Shown piece by piece: positions 18,721 to 27,084 of a stretch of DNA of 64,000 nt; positions within the stretch are counted from its first letter, which is position 1, and each line of letters starts with the position of its first letter. The stretch covers positions 27,803 to 91,802 of the forward strand of contig JALEFZ010000070.1 of assembly GCA_022760475.1 (NCBI GenBank). Direction: 5' to 3'. Source of the stretch: Bacteroidia bacterium. Its GTDB lineage: Bacteria > Bacteroidota > Bacteroidia > J057. The notes below the pieces were generated by a model that was given only the letters and a program-made list of their open reading frames with translations, was not told the origin of the DNA and searched no databases. The translations under genes and the position numbers were made by a program.

Positions 18721-18728
18721 CAAAATTA
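18721..18728 (-). promoter_or_regulatory. Putative Bacteroidota -7 box for pgpH
   Basis: On the minus strand the sequence TAATTTTG matches the Bacteroidota -7 consensus TAnnTTTG exactly, 27 bp before the pgpH ATG. No good TTTG was found at the -33 position (TTTT at about the right distance), so support is partial. Confidence 0.4.
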
Positions 18729-18943
18729 CAATTACTTCTGCTAATGTATATAAAAAGAAGGAGTCTTTGTAAGTAAGTCTGAAGGGCTTGTGTCAAAATT
18801 CACTAAACATACTTGTCAATAAATAAATATGTGTGTATGATACGAGTTAAAAATTTGTATGTAAAAAAATTAACCATAAATTGTTTCTATAAACAAGCTC
18901 AGTATATGTGAATTTATTTTTTAACCTAACAAATACCACCACC

Positions 18944-19414
18944 ATGAGATTTTCTAGCCAATCGGAAAATTGTGACAAACTTTTGCACCAAATTCCTCCT
19001 CGAAAAATGAAGTATCAGACAAGCCGACTTAGTATCATGAAGGCTCTTGAGCTTTTTGAGGAGCTTGAGACATGGATGAACTCCCAAAAGGCTTATTTGG
19101 ACAACCAACTGGGACTGAAAGATCTTGCGAGAGAAATTTGTTCAAATACAAGTTATACTTCTCAGGTCATCAACGAGGTTACCGGTAAAAATGTATCTCA
19201 ATACATTAATTCATTTAGAATCAAAGAATTTGTGAGGGTAATTAGAAATGATGGGGGATCTTGTCTAAATATTGCGGTCATAGCTGGCCATTGTGGCTTC
19301 GGATCAGTTTCTACCTTTTCAAGGTCTTTCAAAAGAGAAATGGGGTGCAATCCTTCTGAATTTCTCAGAAGTGTCAGGCAATCCAGGGCAGAATTGTATT
19401 GTGCCAAGTTTTAG
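18944..19414 (+). CDS. AraC-type helix-turn-helix protein
   Basis: This 156-aa protein is essentially a lone AraC/XylS DNA-binding domain (about residues 45-148). The second HTH reads IAVIAGHCGFGSVSTFSRSFKRE, quoted in parts as IAVIAGHCGFGS and STFSRSFKREMGCNPSEF. The first HTH is LKDLAREICSNTSYTSQVI. There is no ligand-binding domain, so it may respond to level rather than ligand or form part of a larger system. I chose the ATG at 18944 over a GTG at 18908. It lies about 140 bp before the glutaryl-CoA dehydrogenase gene on the same strand; regulation of that gene is only possible, not shown. Confidence 0.85.
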   Translation: MRFSSQSENCDKLLHQIPPRKMKYQTSRLSIMKALELFEELETWMNSQKAYLDNQLGLKDLAREICSNTSYTSQVINEVTGKNVSQYINSFRIKEFVRVIRNDGGSCLNIAVIAGHCGFGSVSTFSRSFKREMGCNPSEFLRSVRQSRAELYCAKF

Positions 19415-19490
19415 AAAAGGCTCTTTGCCTATCCTGATTTTTACTATTCCTTCATCTTATATTAGAAATTTAGCTGATATTGCATGGTAG

Positions 19491-19514
19491 ACAAAGCTGT
19501 TTTTTTAGCTTTGT
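19491..19514 (+). terminator. Weak hairpin after the AraC-type gene
   Basis: ACAAAGCT (19491-19498) and AGCTTTGT (19507-19514) form an 8-bp stem with a T-rich loop. The T-run is in the loop, not after the stem, so its use as a terminator is doubtful; it may instead be a regulatory inverted repeat upstream of the dehydrogenase gene. Confidence 0.3.
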
Positions 19515-19550
19515 GACATTAATTGCTTTCAATACTAAATACTAACCGCA

Positions 19551-20753
19551 ATGATCAAGGAGCAGAAAAACCAAGGAGTGGCTCATGCTTACGAGGCGCC
19601 GGACTATTATGGGGTAGACGACTTGTTGACCGATGAGCATAAAGTAATTCGTTCCAGTGTTCGAAACTGGCTCAACCTTCACATCAGCCCTTACATTAAT
19701 GAGTGGGCACAAAACAACCACTGTCCCAAAGACCTTGTTGGGGGGATGGGAGAAATGGGACTTTTCGGTCCTTCTTTGCCTGAAAAGTATGGATGTCCAG
19801 GCCTGGATGAAATTGCCTATGGGGTAATCATGCAGGAAATTGAAAGGGTTGATTCGGGTATTCGCTCGATGTGTAGTGTTCAGGGCAGCCTTGTAATGTA
19901 CCCCATCTATAAGTATGGTTCTGAAGAACAAAAGCACAAATACCTCCCCAAATTAGCCAGTGGAGAAATGATGGGATGTTTTGGGTTGACAGAGCCAGAT
20001 CATGGTTCCAATCCTGGTGGCATGACTACTCATTTTAAGGATATGGGAGATCATTACTTACTCAATGGGGCAAAAACGTGGATCTCAAATTCACCCTTTG
20101 CCGATATTGCTGTCGTGTGGGGTAAGAATGACAATGGAAGGATTCAGGCTTTGATCGTGGAAAGGGGAATGGAAGGATTCACCACTCCTAAAATCGAGAA
20201 TAAATGGTCTCTTCGGGCTTCGGATACAGGAGAGTTAGTTTTTGATAATGTTCGAGTCCCAAAGGAAAACCTTTTGCCGGGGGTAGAAGGACTTCGTGGG
20301 CCATTGGGTTGCCTGGATAAGGCAAGGTATGGCATTGCTTGGGGTGCTACCGGAGCAGCTATGGATTGTTACTATACTGCCTTGAAGTATTCTCTTGAGA
20401 GAGAGCAGTTTGGAAAACCGATCGGGGGATTTCAGCTTCAGCAAAAGAAACTGGCTGAAATGCTTACCGAAATCACTAAGATGCAATTGCTAAACTGGAG
20501 ACTGGGGGCATTGCTGAATGAAGGAAAGGCTACCACGGCTCAGATATCCATGGCTAAGAGAAACAATGTAGATTCTGCATTGAAGATCGCCAGGGAGGCA
20601 CGTCAAATCCTTGGAGGAATGGGCATTACAGGTGATTATCCAATAATGCGACACATGATGAATCTTGAGTCAGTAGTTACCTATGAAGGGACCCATGATA
20701 TTCATTTACTAATTACAGGCTACGACATTACAAAACTTTCTGCCTTCAGATAA
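19551..20753 (+). CDS. gcdH: Glutaryl-CoA dehydrogenase
   Basis: This 400-aa acyl-CoA dehydrogenase oxidises and decarboxylates glutaryl-CoA to crotonyl-CoA in lysine and tryptophan breakdown, using FAD. The segment SGIRSMCSVQGSLVMYPI contains the arginine that recognises the glutaryl carboxylate. GCFGLTEPDHGSNPGGM is the FAD/substrate loop, and YEGTHDIH holds the catalytic base Glu379. These features separate it from short- and medium-chain dehydrogenases. It is followed by a strong terminator, so it is monocistronic. Confidence 0.93.
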   Translation: MIKEQKNQGVAHAYEAPDYYGVDDLLTDEHKVIRSSVRNWLNLHISPYINEWAQNNHCPKDLVGGMGEMGLFGPSLPEKYGCPGLDEIAYGVIMQEIERVDSGIRSMCSVQGSLVMYPIYKYGSEEQKHKYLPKLASGEMMGCFGLTEPDHGSNPGGMTTHFKDMGDHYLLNGAKTWISNSPFADIAVVWGKNDNGRIQALIVERGMEGFTTPKIENKWSLRASDTGELVFDNVRVPKENLLPGVEGLRGPLGCLDKARYGIAWGATGAAMDCYYTALKYSLEREQFGKPIGGFQLQQKKLAEMLTEITKMQLLNWRLGALLNEGKATTAQISMAKRNNVDSALKIAREARQILGGMGITGDYPIMRHMMNLESVVTYEGTHDIHLLITGYDITKLSAFR

Positions 20754-20759
20754 AAATTA

Positions 20760-20787
20760 GGGGCGAGATAATTCTCGCCCCTTTTTT
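20760..20787 (+). terminator. Strong rho-independent terminator after gcdH
   Basis: GGGGCGAGA (20760-20768) and TCTCGCCCC (20773-20781) make a perfect 9-bp stem with a TAAT loop, followed directly by six T. Confidence 0.92.
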
Positions 20788-20830
20788 AACAAAATTATTA
20801 AAGACGGGTTTTTACCTAAAAATTCCTTTC

Positions 20831-21202
20831 ATGGGCCATCACCATCACCACGATCACGAGGATCAACTACCTAAACTACCCAAATTTGCAGGTCAGATTC
20901 TTTTTATCGCTATTGTTGCACTCCTTGCCAGTGTATCCCTCTTTGTGTATAAGAAGCTGATTCCTATGGCATCTATTGTAAATCAGCAAGAGGACGTGAG
21001 AAAGCTAAGGAACACTTGCAAAAAAGACCACAAAGCCTCTAAAGAAGAAGGAAAGGTGAATTGGGATCAGGCTATGTGTAACTGCATCGGTCGAGAAATG
21101 GCTCATAATTTTGACCAGGATGTCAAATCATGGATAAAGACTACCTCCAGGGAAGAGCGCATGGCAGACTACTTTAAGTCTATTCAAGCCTGTCAGGAAT
21201 AA
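20831..21202 (+). CDS. Membrane-anchored protein with natural His-rich N-terminus
   Basis: I do not recognise this family. The 123-aa protein begins MGHHHHHDHEDQ, a natural run of histidines and acids that should bind divalent metals. One transmembrane helix follows (about residues 21-40, GQILFIAIVALLASVSLFV). The extracytoplasmic part has a CNC motif plus two single Cys (NTCKK, MCNCIG, QACQE) in a C-x(n)-CxC-x(n)-C pattern that suggests disulfides. The His cluster would face the cytoplasm if the helix is oriented N-in. The convergent neighbours are an HMA-domain lipoprotein and a DUF2231 protein, so a metal-related role is plausible but unproven. Confidence 0.65.
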   Translation: MGHHHHHDHEDQLPKLPKFAGQILFIAIVALLASVSLFVYKKLIPMASIVNQQEDVRKLRNTCKKDHKASKEEGKVNWDQAMCNCIGREMAHNFDQDVKSWIKTTSREERMADYFKSIQACQE

Positions 21203-21233
21203 GGGTATTGTCAAGTGCAATTATGGGAGATGC

Positions 21234-21602
21234 TTAATGACCATGAATGCCCTTAGGAATCAAGCTCCTTTCAATTACTTTCGTACAACATTCAGGGAGT
21301 GCCTTGGCTGCCTCAACATCTGCGTCGAAGTAAGTAGTATTAAACCCTTTTTTTGCAACTAATTGTTGGAGCTTGCTTTCATTGGTTTTTGTGGTGTCAA
21401 AGACTATCGTTGTAAGACTGGTTTCAAAGTCCCAACTTACGGAATCAACCCCCTTGGTTTTTTTTAGCGCTTCTTCTATGATTGCCTGACACTCTTCACA
21501 ACCTCCTTGGGTGAAGAACTTGGTTTTTATCCTATGATCAGTACAGGAACTGAAAAGGAACAATCCTATCAATAAAAAAAGACTAATGCGAGTCAGCTTC
21601 AT
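21234..21602 (-). CDS. HMA-domain (heavy-metal-associated) lipoprotein
   Basis: This 122-aa protein has a lipoprotein signal with FLFSSC (Cys20). The remainder is an HMA/MerP-like ferredoxin fold with the metal-binding loop GGCEEC (Cys35, Cys38), then ALKKTKGVDSVSWDFETSL and TIVFDTTKTNESKLQQLVAK, the usual beta-alpha-beta order. The C-terminus has a CC pair and ends GIHGH, offering more ligands. It likely binds Cu+ or similar ions in the periplasm or at a membrane surface. It overlaps the DUF2231 gene by 20 bp and is the last gene of a three-gene unit. Confidence 0.8.
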   Translation of the reverse strand: MKLTRISLFLLIGLFLFSSCTDHRIKTKFFTQGGCEECQAIIEEALKKTKGVDSVSWDFETSLTTIVFDTTKTNESKLQQLVAKKGFNTTYFDADVEAAKALPECCTKVIERSLIPKGIHGH

Positions 21603-22071
21603 TTTTATTATTTTCTAGACTTCTTTCTTGTTTCAGGCTTTCCTCCATGGGTTCCACCCCAGCTCCTTTTTCATAAACCATTTCACCTCCCAAGTGGGAC
21701 ATATAACCTAAGGTAATGATTGTTCCCCAAAATAAAATCAGAAACGCAGCCATTTCAACGCCTCGGATACGTTTTTGGCGAATGAACATCCAAATGGCAA
21801 ACATAGCGAATAGCCAGGTAACTAGGTAAGCGATTCGTTCGTGGAGGATCAAAAGGTCATGGATATCTTGTGTATGTATTACCTCAGCATCAGCACTTCT
21901 GCCTGATAAGATGCTTAGTATGCTGCCAAGGAGACCTCCCAGATGAAGAAAAAATCCCATCCTCAAGAAGAATTCCCTTTCCCTAAACAATGCAACAGTA
22001 TAAAAAATGCCTGCAACTATGCTCAAGGCTATCGGGAAGTGAACAAATTGAGGATGGGAAAAAAAGTTCAT
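21583..22071 (-). CDS. DUF2231 membrane protein
   Basis: This 162-aa protein has four hydrophobic helices and starts MNFFSHPQFVHFPIALSIVAG, the HPxxVHFPIA signature of DUF2231. Conserved histidines (HPQFVH, HDLLILHERIAY) suggest a heme- or metal-related cytochrome-like membrane role, but the function of the family is not established. The last 20 bp also encode the start of the HMA lipoprotein, so the two are translationally linked. Confidence 0.85.
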   Translation of the reverse strand: MNFFSHPQFVHFPIALSIVAGIFYTVALFREREFFLRMGFFLHLGGLLGSILSILSGRSADAEVIHTQDIHDLLILHERIAYLVTWLFAMFAIWMFIRQKRIRGVEMAAFLILFWGTIITLGYMSHLGGEMVYEKGAGVEPMEESLKQERSLENNKNEADSH

Positions 22072-22084
22072 GGCTTACAAGTTC

Positions 22085-22531
22085 TTATTCTTCAGTAGCG
22101 GGAGCTTCTTCCTCCTTACCTTCTTCTTCCTTATTTTCTTCTTCCACCACGTATTCCAGTTCGTATCCTGACATGATTTCATACCAACTGATGAGTTTTT
22201 TGACATTGGATGGGTATACACGCTCATCATCGAGGTCAGGAAGAACTTCTCTAAGGAAATCCATCAATTCATCCTTTTTGCTTTTTTTGGTAACAGGCAA
22301 TTCTTTGCCATACTTTTCCTGGATGGATTTTAGGATATTCACCAGGGGTTCACTGTCGGACTTTGTATATATGGATACATCCACCAGTTTGGAGACTACC
22401 ATGTTGCCCTTGATTAACTGGCGTTTCTTTTTATCGTCCAATGATTCTACCACGATGGCTCTGTCATCTGCCTTGATTACTTGATACAATCCTGGAGCAC
22501 CGGTAACGGCTACAATATCCTTGAATTTCAT
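22085..22531 (-). CDS. DUF5606 family protein
   Basis: This 148-aa cytosolic protein begins MKFKDIVAVTGAPGLYQVIK, the signature of the Bacteroidota-restricted DUF5606 family, and ends in a very acidic Glu-rich tail (VEEENKEEEGKEEEAPATEE). The folded part is about residues 1-120 and the tail is likely disordered. The function of the family is unknown to me. It heads the DUF5606-DUF2231-HMA unit and has a well-formed promoter 53-60 bp upstream. Confidence 0.88.
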   Translation of the reverse strand: MKFKDIVAVTGAPGLYQVIKADDRAIVVESLDDKKKRQLIKGNMVVSKLVDVSIYTKSDSEPLVNILKSIQEKYGKELPVTKKSKKDELMDFLREVLPDLDDERVYPSNVKKLISWYEIMSGYELEYVVEEENKEEEGKEEEAPATEE

Positions 22532-22590
22532 ATGTAAATACTGAGAGTTGTTGGAAAGGTGTTGCTATAAATTAGCGTTTAAGTAAGGTG

Positions 22591-22624
22591 CAAACTTAGC
22601 AGTTTTTAGATAGTTTTCCACAAA
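22591..22624 (-). promoter_or_regulatory. Bacteroidota-type promoter for the DUF5606 operon
   Basis: Read on the minus strand: TTTG (-33 box, 22621-22624), 22-bp spacer, then TAAGTTTG (22591-22598), an exact TAnnTTTG -7 box. Spacing fits the known 19-23 bp range. The predicted start lies about 50 bp before the ATG. Confidence 0.65.
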
Positions 22625-22769
22625 GTGTCATTTTTTTCGCTTCTGATAGCAATTTACCATTGGATGAAGGGCATGACATTTGACTTGTTATATAAATAAC
22701 TTTAATTGCCAATTGTCAGGTTGTCTTTATGGCAAAATGGCAGACATACTTACATTTTTTCATACTTAT

Positions 22770-25265
22770 ATGCCATTATTTCATTTCGAAGCAGAGGAAT
22801 TTTTAGATGATGATTTTCCTATGATGACTTCTTTAGAAGAAGATTATTGGGAAGATGATGAAATTCCTGAAGAAGTTGGCGTTCTCACACTAAAGAATAC
22901 TGTTCTTTTTCCCGGGGTTGTCATTCCTATTACTGTAGGAAGGGACAAATCCATCCAGTTGGTCAGAGAGGCATACAACACAAAAGATCGACTTTTGGCT
23001 GTTGTATCCCAAAAAAATATTGAGATTGAAGATCCAAGGCAGGAAGATCTTTTCACCACCGGGACACTTGCCAAGATCCTTCGGATGATAAAGATGCCAG
23101 ACGGATCGGTTACTATTGTCATTCAAGGAAGAAAAAAAATCAGAATAAGGCAGTTTACTGCTGTGGAGCCATTCTTTAAAGCAACCATATACGGCGTAGA
23201 GGAAATCGCTCCTTCTGTCGAAGAGATCAAAGCTTTGATGAATAGCCTTAAGGAAGAAGCCAATAGAATCATTGACCTCTCCCCCAATCTGCCTACAGAG
23301 GCCAAAATCGCACTGGAAAATATTAGCAGCCTTAGCTTTCTTACGCATTTTATTGCTTCTAACCTTAGTCTTGAGGTAGATGAGAAGCAGGAAGTCCTTG
23401 AGTTGGATTATTTGCTCGATAAGGCAGAGAGGGTGCTGGGATATTTGACCAATGAGCTTCAGGTTCTTGAGTTAACTGAGGAAATCCAGTCAAAGGTTAA
23501 ACTTGACCTCGATAAGCAGCAGAGAGAATATATCCTTCGCCAGCAAATCAGAACCATTCAGGATGAACTGGGGGATCAGGGATTTGAGTCAGATATAGAC
23601 GAACTGAAGGCAAGGGCAGATGAGAAGGAATGGCCTGATGAGGTTCAAAAAGTATTTGATAAAGAAATTAACAGGCTTTCTAGGCTATCGCCTGCCATGC
23701 CCGATTATGCAGTTGTGATCAATTATATCGAATGGCTTTTAGACCTTCCTTGGCAAAAATATAACGATGAGAACTTTGAGTTTTCTGAGGTTCAAAAAAT
23801 CCTGGACGATGATCACTTTGGTCTTGAGAAGGTGAAAGCCCGAATCCTGGAACATTTGGCCGTTCTTAAGCTAAAAGAAGATAAAAAAGCCCCAATCATC
23901 TGTTTTTATGGCCCTCCAGGAGTTGGTAAAACTTCTTTAGGCAAATCGATTGCCAGGGCGATGAAGAAGGAATTCATCAGAATTTCATTGGGAGGAGCTA
24001 AGGACGAAGCAGAGATCAGAGGTCACCGAAGGACATATATCGGCGCACTGCCAGGCAGGATTGTCCAAGGCCTCAAAAAGGCCAGTACCAGCAATCCTGT
24101 TATTATGCTGGATGAAATTGACAAGGTCGGAAATGACTTTCGTGGAGATCCTTCCTCAGCCTTGCTGGAAGTACTCGATCCAGAACAAAATAATACATTT
24201 AGGGACAACTACCTTGAAGTGGAGTATGACCTTTCCAAGGTAATGTTCATCTGTACAGCCAACTCCCTCAATACCATCCACCCTGCCTTGCGAGACAGGA
24301 TGGAGATCATCGAAATAAATGGATATTCTCAGGAAGAGAAGCAGGAAATAGCCAAAAGGCATTTGATCCCAAGATTGAGAAAAGAACATGGATTAAAGGC
24401 TGTTAACCTGAACATCAGTGCGAAGGCACTGCGTCAGGTCATTGAAAATTATACCCGTGAATCTGGAGTCAGATCCCTTGCTCAACAAGTGTCAACCATT
24501 TGCAGGGTCGCCGCCAAAATGATCGTCATGGATGGGAAAGAGAAGATCAGGGTCAGTGAGAAAAACCTCAATGATTTTCTCGGAGTTAAGAAATTTGAAA
24601 ATGAAGCCTATCAAAAACAGTTGAATCCAGGCGTAGCAGTGGGCTTGGCCTGGACAGCGGTAGGAGGGGAGATCCTATTCATCGAATCAACTATGTTTCC
24701 TGGATCGGGCAGGTTGAACCTTACAGGGCAACTGGGTGATGTGATGAAGGAGTCTGCCACTCTTGCTTTCACATTTTTGAAGGCCCATGCCGAAAAATGG
24801 GGGATTCCAAGGGAGGCATTCAAAAATTGGGACGTCCACCTTCACGTTCCCGCTGGAGCTATTCCTAAAGATGGTCCCTCTGCCGGGATTACCATGCTGA
24901 CTTGCCTGGCTTCGTTATTTACCCAGCGACTTGTAAAGCCATCAATGGCGATGACAGGAGAAATCACCCTGAGAGGTAAGGTGCTTCCCGTAGGAGGGAT
25001 CAAGGAAAAAGTATTGGCGGCCAAAAGAGCCGGGATTGATACCCTGATTCTTTGTAAGGATAATCAAAAAGATGTAAGTGAGATCAAAGAAGACTATTTG
25101 AAGGGCTTGCACATTCACTTTGTAGAAAGGATGGAGGAAGTATTGGGCTTGACTTTGGACAAACGAGTAGACAAGCCCATCAATTTGGCTCCCGGTAAAA
25201 AGGAAGATCCTTCTGCTATGTTGACTCAACTCGAACAGATAAAAAACATAGTTGGAAGGGCTTGA
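22770..25265 (+). CDS. lon: ATP-dependent Lon protease
   Basis: This protein of about 831 aa degrades misfolded and regulatory proteins in the cytosol. The LON substrate-binding domain begins at [20 protein letters not shown] (residues about 35-54). The AAA+ domain has Walker [10 protein letters not shown] (381-389) and Walker [11 protein letters not shown]. The protease domain has Ser704 in [10 protein letters not shown] and Lys747 in [13 protein letters not shown]; their spacing of 43 equals that of E. coli Lon (679/722). Several starts are possible: TTG 22680, ATG 22737 and ATG 22770. I prefer 22770 because [17 protein letters not shown] resembles the acidic N-termini of Bacteroidota Lon. 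It is monocistronic. Confidence 0.95.
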   Translation: MPLFHFEAEEFLDDDFPMMTSLEEDYWEDDEIPEEVGVLTLKNTVLFPGVVIPITVGRDKSIQLVREAYNTKDRLLAVVSQKNIEIEDPRQEDLFTTGTLAKILRMIKMPDGSVTIVIQGRKKIRIRQFTAVEPFFKATIYGVEEIAPSVEEIKALMNSLKEEANRIIDLSPNLPTEAKIALENISSLSFLTHFIASNLSLEVDEKQEVLELDYLLDKAERVLGYLTNELQVLELTEEIQSKVKLDLDKQQREYILRQQIRTIQDELGDQGFESDIDELKARADEKEWPDEVQKVFDKEINRLSRLSPAMPDYAVVINYIEWLLDLPWQKYNDENFEFSEVQKILDDDHFGLEKVKARILEHLAVLKLKEDKKAPIICFYGPPGVGKTSLGKSIARAMKKEFIRISLGGAKDEAEIRGHRRTYIGALPGRIVQGLKKASTSNPVIMLDEIDKVGNDFRGDPSSALLEVLDPEQNNTFRDNYLEVEYDLSKVMFICTANSLNTIHPALRDRMEIIEINGYSQEEKQEIAKRHLIPRLRKEHGLKAVNLNISAKALRQVIENYTRESGVRSLAQQVSTICRVAAKMIVMDGKEKIRVSEKNLNDFLGVKKFENEAYQKQLNPGVAVGLAWTAVGGEILFIESTMFPGSGRLNLTGQLGDVMKESATLAFTFLKAHAEKWGIPREAFKNWDVHLHVPAGAIPKDGPSAGITMLTCLASLFTQRLVKPSMAMTGEITLRGKVLPVGGIKEKVLAAKRAGIDTLILCKDNQKDVSEIKEDYLKGLHIHFVERMEEVLGLTLDKRVDKPINLAPGKKEDPSAMLTQLEQIKNIVGRA

Positions 25266-25305
25266 GATCATTTGAAATCCCATTCATTAGCCAAAAATAT
25301 CTGAG

Positions 25306-26001
25306 ATGAATAAAAATGTATTGATCACCGGTGCATCAGGAAATATGGGGCTTGCCATGGTGAAAAAGTTCCTCGAAGAGGGATATCATGTGGTAGGAAC
25401 GAAACTCCCTGCGGAGCGAATATCTGATTTTCAAAATCATGAAAATTTTGAATGCCTCGACATTGACCTTTCTGAGGAAAAGGGGGTCGAGCTAGCCATA
25501 GACCATTGCCACCAATACAAAAGGGATCTTGATGTAGCAATATTTACAGTGGGAGGTTTCGCAATGGGAAGCCTGGAAGAGACAGGCAAAGAAGAACTGG
25601 AGCAGATGATTTCCCTTAATTTTTACATCAGCTATTTTTCTGCCAAGGCTGCCTTTAGACACATGAAAAAGCATGGCAAAGGAGGCCGGATTTTTCTGGT
25701 AGGGGCCAAGCCTGCCTTGAACCCTGCCAGTGGAACAGCGATGGTGGCATATACCCTTTCCAAATCCTTGATTCCGAATTTGGCTGAGATCCTAAATGAG
25801 GAAGGCAAAGCCCATGGCATAGTAAGCTCCGTGATTGTCCCCTCTATCATAGACACTGCCCGCAACAGAGAAGGAATGCCTGATGCAGATTTCTCCAAGT
25901 GGGTCACTCCTGAGCAAATTGCTGAAGCAACCTATTTCTACGCCTCTGAAAAGGGAAGCGCACTGAGGTCGCCAATTTTGAAAATTTATGGGGATAGCTA
26001 G
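25306..26001 (+). CDS. Short-chain dehydrogenase/reductase
   Basis: This 231-aa SDR has the cofactor loop LITGASGNMG (residues 6-15) and the active-site Tyr/Lys pair in AYTLSKS. The usual NNAG region reads FTVGGFAMG, an atypical variant shared by a subset of SDRs. The usual catalytic Ser region is VGAKPALNPASG. It likely reduces a carbonyl with NAD(P)H; the substrate is unknown. It lies 40 bp after lon. Confidence 0.85.
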   Translation: MNKNVLITGASGNMGLAMVKKFLEEGYHVVGTKLPAERISDFQNHENFECLDIDLSEEKGVELAIDHCHQYKRDLDVAIFTVGGFAMGSLEETGKEELEQMISLNFYISYFSAKAAFRHMKKHGKGGRIFLVGAKPALNPASGTAMVAYTLSKSLIPNLAEILNEEGKAHGIVSSVIVPSIIDTARNREGMPDADFSKWVTPEQIAEATYFYASEKGSALRSPILKIYGDS

Positions 26002-26076
26002 GCATGTATTCCTTTTGAATCAGGTGCTTGTGTAAATTCTCAATTCTAATGTCTATTTAGCGCTACTACTACACTT

Positions 26077-26634
26077 ATGGAAATACCAAATATCCACCCC
26101 CAAAGCCAAGGGGAAATTATCGCAGAAACAAAGAAGGTTTGGCAAGAGCTGGCTGGCTACCTGAGCCAACTGGAGAGAATGGATTTTTATAAAAAGGTCA
26201 ATGATGAAGTCTGGTCGGTGGCTGAAAACCTTGAGCATTTGATCCTTTCTACAAAGCCCCTCACAGACGGATTGAAGGTACCTAAACTCATGCTGAGGGC
26301 AATGGGAAAACCAAATCGCCAGCTGAGAGATTTCCAGGAAGTGGCAGGCCGTTATCGAGAGAAATTAGCTGCTGCTGGTGATATACGCCAGTCAAACTTT
26401 GGCCCTAAAGTAAATCTTGAGGATAGCATTGAAGACCGAGTAAAGTTGTGGGAAGAGACAGGGGCTCAATATTTCGATGCGATAGCCGCATGGAAAGAGG
26501 ATGAACTTGATAAGTTTTTGATGCCTCATCCACTCTTGGGAAAGATGATTGTGAGAGAGATGCTATTTTTTACCCTCTATCATACCTACCATCACCTGGA
26601 TATTATGAAGAATAGGGCTGAAATGGGGAAATAA
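26077..26634 (+). CDS. DinB-family putative metal-dependent protein
   Basis: This 185-aa four-helix-bundle protein belongs to the DinB_2 superfamily. The metal-site histidines fit VAENLEHLILSTKPL in the second helix and TLYHTYHHLDIMKN near the end. Members include bacillithiol or glutathione transferases and maleylpyruvate isomerases, but most are uncharacterised. Its small size and lack of other domains are typical. It is followed after 48 bp by the DUF3817 gene. Confidence 0.82.
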   Translation: MEIPNIHPQSQGEIIAETKKVWQELAGYLSQLERMDFYKKVNDEVWSVAENLEHLILSTKPLTDGLKVPKLMLRAMGKPNRQLRDFQEVAGRYREKLAAAGDIRQSNFGPKVNLEDSIEDRVKLWEETGAQYFDAIAAWKEDELDKFLMPHPLLGKMIVREMLFFTLYHTYHHLDIMKNRAEMGK

Positions 26635-26682
26635 TTTCAGGAAAGTTCTGATCTTTGTAGAAACAGACATTAATCAAGATAG

Positions 26683-26985
26683 ATGAAAGAAATGTTTCAA
26701 AGCCTGATGGGCAGATTAAGGATTGCAGCTTTTTTGGAAGGATGTTCTTACTTGGCTTTTGGCATTACGATGCCTTTGAAATATGGCCTTGATATCCATG
26801 GTCCCAATTATGTGGTTGGCCTTTTCCACGGAATTTTATTTATGACTTATGTAGGCTTGGTGCTTTTTGTTGGGTACAAGAGAAAATGGAAGTTGAGCAC
26901 CATCTTCTGGTCTTTGTTGGCTTCGATCATTCCTTTTGGTACTTTCATTGCCGATAAAAAGATTTTCAGTAAAGAAGAGGCTTAG
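26683..26985 (+). CDS. DUF3817 membrane protein
   Basis: This 100-aa integral membrane protein has three hydrophobic helices (AAFLEGCSYLAFGITMPL; GLFHGILFMTYVGLVLFVG; IFWSLLASIIPFGTFIADK). The EGxSY...PLKY and GxxHG motifs define DUF3817 (YdzA-like). The function is unknown. It sits before a pair of hairpins and is convergent with the sigma-54 regulator gene. Confidence 0.88.
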   Translation: MKEMFQSLMGRLRIAAFLEGCSYLAFGITMPLKYGLDIHGPNYVVGLFHGILFMTYVGLVLFVGYKRKWKLSTIFWSLLASIIPFGTFIADKKIFSKEEA

Positions 26986-27004
26986 GTTTAAGTACAAAAT
27001 AGAA

Positions 27005-27052
27005 ATAGGAGCATATCAATATGCTCCTATCTGCTTTAGCGGAAACTTCCGC
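27005..27052. terminator. Tandem hairpins between convergent genes
   Basis: Hairpin 1 has arms ATAGGAGCATA (27005-27015) and TATGCTCCTAT (27020-27030), an 11-bp perfect stem with a 4-nt loop. Hairpin 2 is GCGGAA/TTCCGC (27039-27052). Neither is followed by a clear T-run, so they probably act as a bidirectional barrier or as mRNA 3' end protection. Confidence 0.55.
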
Positions 27053-27084
27053 AACTACAACTATTTATAATCAACGTATCCGAA

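Noticed and set aside
22680..22769. Extended N-terminus of Lon from a TTG or the ATG at 22737
   Set aside because: The extra residues (Cys-rich, then ILTFFHTY) do not resemble Lon N-termini, while the acidic segment from 22770 does; the true start still needs data.
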